From Candidatus Latescibacterota bacterium (GTDB lineage Bacteria > JAAXHH01): a DNA stretch of 64,000 nt. A program made the position numbers and the translations under genes. Positions 16,506-24,483 of this stretch are shown here, in pieces (position 1 is the stretch's first letter; every line of letters begins with the position of its first letter). The DNA is taken from NCBI GenBank assembly GCA_022822725.1, contig JAJEAN010000007.1:1251045-1315044 (forward strand), written 5' to 3'. The notes beneath the pieces are model-generated. The model was not told where the DNA came from, did not search any database, and saw only the letters and a program-made list of their open reading frames with translations.

Positions 16506-19069
16506 AAACGCATGGCGAGAAAACGCTCAGTTCCCGGATGACGGGGCCAACGGGCATGGACGCCCGCCAGGGAAAACCGACGAGCACAAACGCCCCCCAG
16601 GGGAAACTGACGAGGACGACCCCTGCCGACCGGGGCCTCGTCGATCTTCCCGCGCTTGCCCCGCATTTGCGATCCCACGTCATCGGCGCGCAGCAGACGC
16701 TGCTGGTTTCCGAGTCCTTCGATACGCTGCTTCACGGCGGCCTGCTCTGCGATCTGCTGCCGCTCCTCGACGGCCGGCGTCCGCTGGCCGGCATCGTCGC
16801 CGATCTCGAAGGCCGCCATGCCGCGGCCGATGTGCGCGCGGCGGTCGTTTCGCTCTCCGACCGGGGCTATGTTGTCTCCGCCGATCATGGCATGGACCGG
16901 GACCGTGCGGCCTACTGGTCGTCGCTCGGTGCATCGCCTCGATGGGTCGAACAACGGCTGGCGGCATCGCGCTTCGCGGTCGAGGGCGACGACGGGAGGC
17001 TTTCCCGGCACCTGGAAAGGAGCGGTGCCGGCGTGACGAGTGGTGCTGCCGGATCGAGCGGAGCCGGCGTGACGGCTGGCACTTCCGGTTCGAGCGGTGC
17101 CGGCGTGACGAACCGCGACGACGCCCAACTCACGGTCATCGTCTGCGACGACTATCTCGACGCGCGATTTGCAGCGGTGAATCGGCGAATGCTCGAGGTG
17201 GGAGCGCCGTGGATGCTGGTGCGGCCGCGGGGCATGGAAGCGCTGTTCGGGCCCGTCTTTCGCGCGGACAGGCAGGGCCCCTGCTGGGACTGCCTGGCCA
17301 GCCGGTTGAGCCGCCACAAGGAGGCCCACCAGTTCCTCAGGCACGTCGCCGGCGAGGATGCCGCCTTCAGGCCTTTCGCCGCCGAACCCGTCGTGCTCGA
17401 AGCGATTTACGGGTTGATTGCGGCTGAAATCGTCAAATGGCTGGTGCTGGATGAAGCGGCGCCGATCCACGGACAGGCGATCTCGATGCATGTCGGCACA
17501 TTCGCAATCTCGAAGCATACGGTCCTGCGCCGGCCGCAGTGTCCGGCCTGCGGCGACGAAGTGCTGTACCGGCCCGACCGGCCACCGGCGCCGCTGCGTC
17601 TGAAGTCGAGCCCAAAACGCCATCGCAACAGCGGCGGCGCGCGGTCCGTGGCCCCGGAAGTCACCCTGGCGCAATACCGCCACCTGGTGAGCCCGGTCAG
17701 CGGCGTCGTGACCTGGCTGACGCGCACGACCGATGAGAACGACGCCTGGCTTCACGTCTACTGGGCCGGAAGCAATCCCGGCATGAGAAGCCGTAGTCTG
17801 AGTTCGCTCCGGCGCAGCCTGCGCAGCAAGAGCGCCGGCAAGGGCAGCACGCGGGAACAGTCCGAGGCCAGTGCCCTCTGCGAGGCGATGGAACGTCATT
17901 CAGGCGCCTTTAGCGGTGACGAGATCCGGCACTGCGGCCGATTCGCGGATTTCGCCGCGGAAGACGGGGCGATCCACCCCAACGCCGTGCAGTTGTTCAG
18001 CGACGACCAGCTCGACAACGCGGAACGCATCAACGCGAAAGGCCACCCCTACAACATCGTCCCGCCCCGTTTCGATCCCGCCGCCGAAATCGACTGGACG
18101 CCCGTGTGGTCGTTCACGCAGGGCCGGCATCGGTACCTGCCGACGTCGATGCTCTACAGCATGGCCCCCGAACAACGCGGCCCCTCCGATCTAACCGCCG
18201 ATTCCAACGGCTGCGCCGCGGGGAACACCCTGGAAGAGGCCATCCTGCAGGGTTTCTATGAACTGGTCGAGCGCGATGCCTTCGCCATCTGGTGGTATAA
18301 CCGGCTGAGCGTCCCAGGGGTGGATCTCTCCAGCTTTGACGACGAATTCCTCACTTCGGCCGCGGACTATTACGGACGCTGCGAACGGGAGGTGTGGATG
18401 CTCGACGTGACGTCCGATTTGGGCATTCCTTCCTTCGTTGCGCTTTCCCGCAGGCCGGACGCGGAAACCGAGGACATCATATACGGCGCGGGTGCCCATG
18501 CCGACCCGAGACTGGCAGCCCTCCGCGCGCTGTGCGAGTTGAACCAGTGCCTGACCTGGCTGCCCCGTCCCGGAGGACGCGAAGGCGGCGGACGCGACGG
18601 CGGCCAGCACGGTTCACCTGGTCGGCCAGGCCGGCACGGCCAGCACGGTTCACCTGATCGGCCAGGCCGGCACGGTTCGCCTGCTCCGCCTTCCCGTCCC
18701 ATGATCGACGATCCCATGGCGCTCAACTGGTGGAAGACGGCCCGTATCGCCGATTGTACCTGGCTGATTCCTGCGACGGATGCGCCACAGAGGCAGGCCG
18801 CTCAGTATCCGGAGATCGAGACCAGGGATACACGCGAAGACGTGGAATACTGCCGCGCGCTGGTCGAAGCCAGGGGCATGGAGTTCCTCGTGCTGGACCA
18901 GACCCGGCCGGACATCGGCATGCCGGTTGCGCGGGTCATCGTGCCGGGCATGCGCCATTTCTGGGCAAGATTCGCGCCGGGGAGGCTGTACGACGTGCCG
19001 GTCGACATGGGATTTCGCAATCAACCCCTGGCCGAAGCCGATCTGAATCCCACGCCGGTAATCGCATAA
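16502..19069 (+). CDS. Fused TOMM cyclodehydratase (leader-binding E1-like domain plus YcaO)
   Basis: An 855-residue protein. Residues 55-150 look like the leader-recognition (RRE) part. An E1-like partner domain follows, with zinc cysteines C261-W-D-C264 and C347-P-A-C350. The YcaO domain fills the C-terminal half, with the diagnostic NGCAAGNTLEEAILQG and ELVERDAFAIWW at 569-598. YcaO enzymes use ATP to cyclise Cys/Ser/Thr into azolines. The C-terminus NPTPVIA keeps a PxP like the PxPxP tail of azoline-forming YcaOs. Three low-complexity inserts are present: near residues 20-40, 174-205 and 695-735, the last two rich in Gly/Ser and Gly/Pro/His. No FMN dehydrogenase gene is seen nearby, so thiazolines rather than thiazoles are expected. 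The family call is strong. Confidence 0.93.
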   Translation: MKTHGEKTLSSRMTGPTGMDARQGKPTSTNAPQGKLTRTTPADRGLVDLPALAPHLRSHVIGAQQTLLVSESFDTLLHGGLLCDLLPLLDGRRPLAGIVADLEGRHAAADVRAAVVSLSDRGYVVSADHGMDRDRAAYWSSLGASPRWVEQRLAASRFAVEGDDGRLSRHLERSGAGVTSGAAGSSGAGVTAGTSGSSGAGVTNRDDAQLTVIVCDDYLDARFAAVNRRMLEVGAPWMLVRPRGMEALFGPVFRADRQGPCWDCLASRLSRHKEAHQFLRHVAGEDAAFRPFAAEPVVLEAIYGLIAAEIVKWLVLDEAAPIHGQAISMHVGTFAISKHTVLRRPQCPACGDEVLYRPDRPPAPLRLKSSPKRHRNSGGARSVAPEVTLAQYRHLVSPVSGVVTWLTRTTDENDAWLHVYWAGSNPGMRSRSLSSLRRSLRSKSAGKGSTREQSEASALCEAMERHSGAFSGDEIRHCGRFADFAAEDGAIHPNAVQLFSDDQLDNAERINAKGHPYNIVPPRFDPAAEIDWTPVWSFTQGRHRYLPTSMLYSMAPEQRGPSDLTADSNGCAAGNTLEEAILQGFYELVERDAFAIWWYNRLSVPGVDLSSFDDEFLTSAADYYGRCEREVWMLDVTSDLGIPSFVALSRRPDAETEDIIYGAGAHADPRLAALRALCELNQCLTWLPRPGGREGGGRDGGQHGSPGRPGRHGQHGSPDRPGRHGSPAPPSRPMIDDPMALNWWKTARIADCTWLIPATDAPQRQAAQYPEIETRDTREDVEYCRALVEARGMEFLVLDQTRPDIGMPVARVIVPGMRHFWARFAPGRLYDVPVDMGFRNQPLAEADLNPTPVIA
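17021..17115 (+). repeat. Gly/Ser-rich in-frame repeats within the cyclodehydratase gene
   Basis: Three in-frame copies of a unit of about 36 bases encode SGAGVT followed by SGAAGS or AGTSGS. They sit between the leader-binding and E1-like regions, where a flexible linker is tolerated. A similar insert of repeated CAC/GGT-CACCTGNTCGGCCAGG units lies at about 18590-18700 inside the YcaO half. Confidence 0.75.
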
Positions 19070-19078
19070 GGAGGCGCG

Positions 19079-20197
19079 GTGAATATCGACGAAGCCGTCC
19101 TGCTCACCCAGGATCGTCTCGCCGAAGAGGGTGACACGATGGCCTGGTTGCTGGAGCAGTTGCGAAATCGAGTTTCTCCCGATCTGATCGGAGTGCGGGA
19201 GTGGGGGCTTGTCCTGGACCGCGCGAGGCAACTGCCCATAACGATGGGCGCACAGCCCTTCGGTTTTGAACTTCCGCTGCACGATCGCCGGCCCGTGGCG
19301 GACTTCGGCGTCTCGCTGGCAAGTGGAAACCGTTCGGGCGACTTTTTTGAAGCGCAGGCGCGGAAAGACGAGACGGACAAGACGGCTGGGGCGGTCAGGC
19401 GGCTGTTCGGGAAAATGGAAGCTGCACACTCGTCTCTGAGAGAGATCGTGGGACGCAAGCTGATGCTGGAGTACGATGTAGGTTCGGCGCCCGGTGAAAG
19501 AAAGTCCCTGCCCGGCCTGTTTCTGCGGCCCAACGAACGCACGCTGTCAGGCGGCGCCGGGCTTCGGCATGACGTCGGCACCGTGGTTGATGCCCTCGTT
19601 TCCTGCGTCGGCTGGGAGCGGAATGCCGCTGAGCGGGAAAACGCGGAACGGGTCTACCTGGCGCAACCGGAAGACACGCGCCTGGACTCCTTCGGCGTCT
19701 TCCCGTCCCGGGAGCGTACGGTCCGCCTGGCGATCATGGGTTTCAGCGCGGCAGACGGCATCGGCCCTTATCTCGAAAACACCGAATGGCCGGGGCGGGT
19801 TTCCGCGGTCGAAACCGTACTCGCGCGCCTGAGGGAAAGGGCGGACATCGTGAGCGCAGGCTTGAACGTAGACGTACGGGCAGACGGGCTGGGGCCGACA
19901 CTGGGACTGACCCCCATCGTCAAGCAGAGATACACGCAGGATTCCCGATACTGGATCGACGGCATGACCGACTGGGATCCCGTGCTGGATGCGTTGGGCT
20001 ACGAGGAGTTCGTCGTTCCTGAGAAGCTTGCGGCACTTGCGGACTGGGCTTCCAAACCCTCGACGCTGTTTGGCAAGACCGGGCCTTTTCTCCTGTTGCG
20101 AGGCATACATCACATCAAGCTGGTCATATCCGGAAACCGGCTGGAGCAGGCCAAGGCCTATCTATACATGGTGCTTTCCGGCGCGCCATCGAACTGA
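19079..20197 (+). CDS. Unrecognised RiPP-cluster protein, last gene of the operon
   Basis: A 372-residue soluble protein with a GTG start. AAGGAGGC overlaps the YcaO stop just upstream, so it is co-translated with the cyclodehydratase. I do not recognise the family. It has no signal peptide or membrane helix. Visible features are a central GLFLRPNERTLSGG, a predicted alpha/beta stretch SAGLNVDVRADGLGPTLGLTP, and a conserved-looking C-terminus RGIHHIKLVISGNRLEQAKAYL. Its position suggests a maturation enzyme (for example a transferase or the missing oxidant of azolines) or a scaffold for the other enzymes. Neither can be chosen from the sequence. The stop is followed by a 14-bp direct repeat and a terminator. 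Confidence 0.75.
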   Translation: MNIDEAVLLTQDRLAEEGDTMAWLLEQLRNRVSPDLIGVREWGLVLDRARQLPITMGAQPFGFELPLHDRRPVADFGVSLASGNRSGDFFEAQARKDETDKTAGAVRRLFGKMEAAHSSLREIVGRKLMLEYDVGSAPGERKSLPGLFLRPNERTLSGGAGLRHDVGTVVDALVSCVGWERNAAERENAERVYLAQPEDTRLDSFGVFPSRERTVRLAIMGFSAADGIGPYLENTEWPGRVSAVETVLARLRERADIVSAGLNVDVRADGLGPTLGLTPIVKQRYTQDSRYWIDGMTDWDPVLDALGYEEFVVPEKLAALADWASKPSTLFGKTGPFLLLRGIHHIKLVISGNRLEQAKAYLYMVLSGAPSN

Positions 20198-20222
20198 GCG
20201 CCATGCACTCGAACTGAGCGCC
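20189..20222. repeat. 14-bp direct repeat spanning a stop codon
   Basis: TCGAACTGAGCGCC occurs at 20189-20202 and 20209-20222. The first copy holds the TGA of the preceding gene and the second lies directly after it. Confidence 0.75.
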
Positions 20223-20242
20223 GCGTCGGGCACTTAAAGCAA

Positions 20243-20280
20243 AATCCCCCTCGACCAGGTTGATCGGGGGGGATTATTTT
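20243..20280. terminator. Bidirectional terminator between biosynthetic operon and precursor gene
   Basis: AATCCCCC (20243-20250) pairs with GGGGGATT (20268-20275), extended imperfectly by TCGACC/GGTTG around a short loop. It is followed by ATTTT on the plus strand and by TTTT on the minus strand. It can end transcription of both converging units. Confidence 0.8.
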
Positions 20281-20338
20281 GCTATTCGATCATGCGACTA
20301 ACTGGCCTTCGCATGATTACCGGCGTGTTGAATGCAGC

Positions 20339-20590
20339 TTACCAGCAGCAGCAGAGACCGGCTGATACGGCTTCGAGCTGCTCCTCGGTGATATTCGCAT
20401 CCGGGGGCAGTGCAATGTGTACCGTCTGCATGTCGCTCTCATGGACCTGGATCGACATGTTTTCCGGCATCGTGATGTCCAGTTCCTCACAGATGGTCGA
20501 CTTCGGATCCGAGATCAACTTCTGCCTGAAATCCGAGTCCAGGGAGGACTTCTCAACGATCTGCTTTAACATTTCTTCGCCACTTCTCAT
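20339..20590 (-). CDS. NHLP-type RiPP precursor peptide with core Leu-Cys-Cys-Cys-Trp
   Basis: An 83-residue peptide with AAGGAG seven bases before its ATG. Residues 1-78 are a nitrile-hydratase-like leader: FRQKLISDP, the strand SIQVHESD, then VHIALPPDANITEEQLEAV. It ends in Ser-Ala-Gly (76-78), an AG variant of the double-glycine site cut by C39 peptidases. The remaining core is only L79-C80-C81-C82-W83, then a stop. Read base by base, the last codons are CTC TGC TGC TGC TGG TAA. The three Cys suit the YcaO cyclodehydratase and the Trp suits the halogenase. The gene converges on the operon that encodes them. A five-residue core is exceptionally short for a RiPP. The precursor call is very likely; the final product is inference. 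Confidence 0.93.
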   Translation of the reverse strand: MRSGEEMLKQIVEKSSLDSDFRQKLISDPKSTICEELDITMPENMSIQVHESDMQTVHIALPPDANITEEQLEAVSAGLCCCW

Positions 20591-20643
20591 GGTTTAACTC
20601 CTTTCGAAGATTGACTTCCGACCAAGGTTCTTACGTAAAGGAT

Positions 20644-20672
20644 AGTATATGTCATTTAGTTACAAAAGTCAA
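20644..20672 (-). promoter_or_regulatory. Strong sigma70-type promoter of the precursor gene
   Basis: On the minus strand TTGACT (20672-20667), a 17-base spacer and TATACT (20649-20644) lie about 54 bases before the precursor ATG. They sit in an A+T-rich stretch. This near-consensus promoter would give high, separate expression of the precursor, as usual for RiPPs. Confidence 0.7.
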
Positions 20673-20762
20673 GTATTTTCGGTAAGTTGAGCGTATGGAG
20701 ATTCCCGCCGCAGAGGCCGATGAACCGATCCGGGCGTCGGCAAGCCACAATGCGGGTACCGC

Positions 20763-22262
20763 TCAGTTCGCCTGGAGTCTGGACGGGTTGTTACGCGGAT
20801 CCCGACCGGCCGAATCCTGCCCCGCCCAACTCACCGCCACCCCCACGATCACATTCAGCGCCAGGCCGAGTACGCCGGCGTGCCAGCCCCAGACCTTGCC
20901 CAGTCCCGCGAGGGTCAACCCGGCCGCCAGTATTGTGCCCGCGGCCATGCCCGCGGCCGCGCCTGTCGCGTTGAATCTCGGCCACAGCACCCCCAGCACA
21001 AACAACGGGGCGGTCTGGATCAGCACCTCCATCTTGAGCTCGATGAGTCCCCACAGGGTGAGATCCGGGGTCAGCGCGATGAGGACCAGGATAGCCATGA
21101 TTACCCACGAAAGGCGCTTCCCCCACGCGGTAAGGCGCTCCTCCGGAAGGGACCCCGTCCGGTACCTTCCCAGTACGTCCTTGACGAGCAGGGAAGATAG
21201 GCTGAGCAGGACGGAGTCGGCCGTCGACATGATCGCCGCTACGATGCCGGTGAGAACGAGCACGGTCATGACGTACAGCCAGAGCGATTCGGCGGCCCAG
21301 ACCCGAAGCAGGCGGGGCATGACCTGGTCGGTCTCGATGCCCTCGAGCCCCGATAGCTGCGGGATGGCGAGAATCCCGACGAGCACCACCGCCGAGATGG
21401 TGACGAGGGGCATGAAGGTCATGAAAGTAAACGACCGCTTCAGGCTGCGGGTACTCCGGGCGGCGAAGATGCGTTGAATGGCCTGGGGATAGACGGCGGC
21501 GGCGAAGCCCACGAGCAGGATGGTGCTGATCCAGGTGCGGATCGTTCCTCCCTCGGGAAGCGCCGCTTTCGCCGGCTGGTGGGCGATGATCCACGCCGTC
21601 GCTTCACCGAGGCGGTCGCTGCCCGCGACCACGGCGGCCAGCATGCCCAGCAGCCCGACGAAGAGGAGCAGGCCCTGGATGCAGTCGGTCCACGCCACGG
21701 CCTGCATCCCGCCGAGGGTCTCGTAGAACAGGATGATGACGGCCAGTACTACCACGCCCGCCCAGAACGGTATTGCACCTCCCGACAGGCCGGATACGAT
21801 ATGCCCCACTGCCAGGAGCTGCGCGAGCAGGTAGTTGGCGATGGCGACTACAAACAGCACGCCGGCGAAGAGGGTCAGGCCTGATCTGCCGCCTGCACCG
21901 AATCGATGGGTGATCCAGTCGCCCGGCGTCACGAAGCTTCCCCGGCGCGACGCGCGGTAGAGCGCGGGCGCGAAGAGCAGGTAGGCCACCACGATGGCCA
22001 TCATGAACCCGACGCTCATGATCCAGGCGTATCCCAGCCGGTAGGCCTCGCCGGGATAGCCGATGAGCGTGTTGCCGCTGTACTGCGTAGCGTAGAGCGT
22101 GAAGAAGAGGACCAGGGCGCCCAGGTTCTTGCCCGCCAGGTAGAAGGAGGACATGGACTCGTCCCGGCGACGGGCCCGGGCCACGTATCCCAGGACGATC
22201 ATGAAGACGAGGAAGGCGGCCAGGAAGGCGAAGGCGCCGGGGCCGTAGGGCTGATCCGCCAT
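20763..22262 (-). CDS. Sodium:solute symporter family transporter
   Basis: A 499-residue integral membrane protein with about 13 hydrophobic helices. The early loop sequence FYLAGKNLGALVLFFTLYATQYSGNT and GYPGEAYRLGY is typical of the SSS (SLC5-like) family that couples uptake of sugars, carboxylates or vitamins to sodium. GDWITHRFG follows the fifth helix, as in pantothenate/carboxylate members. It is preceded by a small membrane protein gene with a three-base gap, a pairing common for this subfamily. The substrate cannot be told from the sequence. Confidence 0.9.
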   Translation of the reverse strand: MADQPYGPGAFAFLAAFLVFMIVLGYVARARRRDESMSSFYLAGKNLGALVLFFTLYATQYSGNTLIGYPGEAYRLGYAWIMSVGFMMAIVVAYLLFAPALYRASRRGSFVTPGDWITHRFGAGGRSGLTLFAGVLFVVAIANYLLAQLLAVGHIVSGLSGGAIPFWAGVVVLAVIILFYETLGGMQAVAWTDCIQGLLLFVGLLGMLAAVVAGSDRLGEATAWIIAHQPAKAALPEGGTIRTWISTILLVGFAAAVYPQAIQRIFAARSTRSLKRSFTFMTFMPLVTISAVVLVGILAIPQLSGLEGIETDQVMPRLLRVWAAESLWLYVMTVLVLTGIVAAIMSTADSVLLSLSSLLVKDVLGRYRTGSLPEERLTAWGKRLSWVIMAILVLIALTPDLTLWGLIELKMEVLIQTAPLFVLGVLWPRFNATGAAAGMAAGTILAAGLTLAGLGKVWGWHAGVLGLALNVIVGVAVSWAGQDSAGRDPRNNPSRLQAN

Positions 22263-22265
22263 GGG

Positions 22266-22484
22266 TTAACCGTCCTCCCGCCAGTACCGGTGTATCACGA
22301 ACGCGGTGAAGCAGGCGATGGCCAGGCAGGCGGCCAGGCAGATCACGACCCAGTACGGCACGCCGAGCCAGATGGGGACCGGGTCGATCTCCGGGAGGTA
22401 CCACGGAATGGAAAGGGCGAAGAGAGCCGCATAGACGGCCCAGATCCAACGGGGAAAATGGTGATTGGATGTCAGAAGCGACAT
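22266..22484 (-). CDS. Small membrane partner of the symporter (DUF3311/YhdT-like)
   Basis: A 72-residue protein with two hydrophobic segments (about 13-27 and 39-63) linked by PEIDPVPIWLGVPYW. This is the arrangement of the small DUF3311 or YhdT-like proteins encoded next to SSS permeases. It is immediately upstream of the symporter and likely assists its assembly or activity. The exact family is uncertain. Confidence 0.7.
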   Translation of the reverse strand: MSLLTSNHHFPRWIWAVYAALFALSIPWYLPEIDPVPIWLGVPYWVVICLAACLAIACFTAFVIHRYWREDG

Positions 22485-22526
22485 TAGGGAACCAGGACCA
22501 TGGATGTATGGTTAAAAACCTGCCCG

Positions 22527-23370
22527 TCACACGCGGACGTACTTGTGCACGAGGTTCTCCACGCCCACCTCGCCCACGTAGATGTCACCGTGGCGGTCGA
22601 CCCAGACGCTGTGAGCGCCGTGGGCCCTATCGATCGGACCGCCCCGGACGACCCACTGGGCGATGAGCCTTCCGTCCATGTTCATGATGGTGACCCCGCC
22701 GCCCTCGCCCAGGTAGACCGTATTCTCGTCATCGACGAACAGGCCGCAGGGCGCCGGACGCCCGGGCCATTCTGCGAGGAAGCTCCCCTCGGAATCGAAG
22801 ACCTGGATCCGGTTGTTGGTCTCCCGGTCAGCCACGAGCAGACGGCCGTCTGACACGGGGAAGATGTTGTGTGGGAGGGTGAACTGCCCTGGCGCGGTGC
22901 CCCTGCCACCCCAGGTATGGACCAGTTCTCCCGAAGGCGTCATCCGGTGCACGTAACACTGTCCGTACCCATCGGAGACGTACAGGTCCCCGGAGGCGCC
23001 CTTGACGGCGCGCGTCGGCATGTTGAAGGGTTTGCCCGGTGCACCGGTACGATTCGGTTCACCCAGCGTCTGCAGCAGTGTGCCGTCGGTCGCGAACACC
23101 CGGACCGTATGGTCTCTGCAGTCCGGGATGAAGATCCTGTCCTCCCCGTCGATCCATATCTCGTGTGGCAGGGCCAGTATGTCGTGACCCCATTCGTCCA
23201 GCAGGCGGCCGTCCCGGTCGTAGACCACCAACGGCTGGATCCGGCTCCCGGTCGACGACGTAGACCCGGTCCCGCGAATCCACGGCCACGGCCGTGGCGA
23301 TGCCCAGCGTACGCTCGGATCCCCAACCGGGCACCTTTTCGTAACAGTAATCTCCCGATCCCCAGATCAT
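22527..23370 (-). pseudogene. NHL-repeat protein gene broken by a one-base frameshift
   Basis: From the ATG at 23370 (AGAGGA upstream) the frame reads MIWGSGDYCYEKVPGWG, then TAVAVDSRDRVYVVDR, and then turns into nonsense. The +1-shifted frame continues the same repeat pattern as SRIQPLVVYDRDGRLLDEWG and on to the stop at 22527. Removing one G from the CGGG run (plus-strand CCCG at 23247-23250) joins them into DRSRIQPLVVYDRDG, a typical NHL repeat. Six NHL-like beta-propeller blades remain, similar to peptidyl-amidating-lyase-like or 6-bladed propellers. The break may be a real mutation or a sequencing error. Without the frameshift the product would be about 280 residues. Confidence 0.8.
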
Positions 23371-23621
23371 TAGCGCGTCCTCTCGAGAAACGGCTTGGGG
23401 TTGGTTGTTCTTCCCGCCCCAATCCAGTGCAACTTTGCATAAACCGGCATTGGCAAACGGGTTTTGTCGCGACGGCCCGTAATGTATATTCTCACGACCG
23501 ATCCGGCTGTACCGGTTTTCAGATTGTCACCAACTCCGGATTCGGTTGCCGGTCCTCGGCCGGGGCCTGCACTTCAGCATCGACTGTCCGGGTTCAACTT
23601 GCAAAAGACAGGAGCCACCTC

Positions 23622-24404
23622 ATGAGCGTGCTCGACAGCTTTTCTCTCAAGGGACGCATCGCCGTCGTAACCGGCGGCGCCGGTCCGCAGTTCGGCAGCA
23701 GCATCTCCGAGGCACTGGCCGAGGCCGGTGCCACGGTGGTCGTAGCGTCCAGGGACCTCGACAACAACCGGCAGTTCGTCGACGGTCTGAACGAACAGGG
23801 TTTCGATGCCCACCCCGAAGCACTGGACATCACGAAGACCGAATCGATCGACGCCCTGAAACAAAGCGTCATGGACCGTTTCGGCCGCGTGGACGTCCTG
23901 GTCAACAGCGCGGTAGTCAAGCGCGGCGGCGGTTTCGACGAGCAGACGCCGGACTACTGGACCGCCAGCGCCCAGGGGAACATGGTGGGACTCTTCGCCC
24001 TTTGCAAGGCCTTCGTGCCGGTCATGGCCGACCAGGGCGGCGGCAGCGTCATCAATATCTCAAGTATCTACGGCGTCGTGGCCAACGACCCCGGTCTCTA
24101 CGAAGAAACCGGGATGAAGCAACCGCCGGACTACACTTTCGTCAAGGGGGGCATGATCAATTTTACCCGGTACATTGCCAACTACTACGGGAAGCAGGGC
24201 GTACGGGCCAACTGCATCTGTCCGGGCGGGTATTACAACGAACAGCCCGGTCCGTTCGTACAAAGGTATGAGCACCGAGTACCCCTCGGACGCATGCTGA
24301 ACAACGAGGACCTCAAGGGCGCGGTCGTCTTTCTGGCCTCCGATGCGTCCCGGTACGTCACGGGGGTCTCGCTGATGGTCGACGGCGGCTGGACGTCGCT
24401 GTAG
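23622..24404 (+). CDS. Short-chain dehydrogenase/reductase
   Basis: A 260-residue SDR oxidoreductase. The ATG at 23622 has CAGGAG eight bases before it; the frame is open much further upstream but that part is not protein-like. The NAD(P)-binding TGGAGPQFGSS is at residues 19-29. The catalytic set is Ser148 (NISSIYG), Tyr171 and Lys175 (YTFVKGG). CPGGYYNEQPGPF and VDGGWTSL complete the classical SDR pattern. VVASRDLDN after the second strand does not clearly favour NADP. It is likely a sugar or polyol dehydrogenase, as it stands beside catabolic genes, but the substrate is unknown. Confidence 0.9.
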   Translation: MSVLDSFSLKGRIAVVTGGAGPQFGSSISEALAEAGATVVVASRDLDNNRQFVDGLNEQGFDAHPEALDITKTESIDALKQSVMDRFGRVDVLVNSAVVKRGGGFDEQTPDYWTASAQGNMVGLFALCKAFVPVMADQGGGSVINISSIYGVVANDPGLYEETGMKQPPDYTFVKGGMINFTRYIANYYGKQGVRANCICPGGYYNEQPGPFVQRYEHRVPLGRMLNNEDLKGAVVFLASDASRYVTGVSLMVDGGWTSL

Positions 24405-24483
24405 CCGAACGTCTTTCAGGCAACAGCCAGCCGCCGGCCCGGTACCAGATCGGGGTTCCCGACAAGGCGCCATTCAGGCCGGA

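Noticed and set aside
22869-23621. Extended N-terminus of the SDR protein
   Set aside because: The upstream part covers the antisense of the NHL gene; the SDR fold begins at the ATG 23622 with its own ribosome-binding site.
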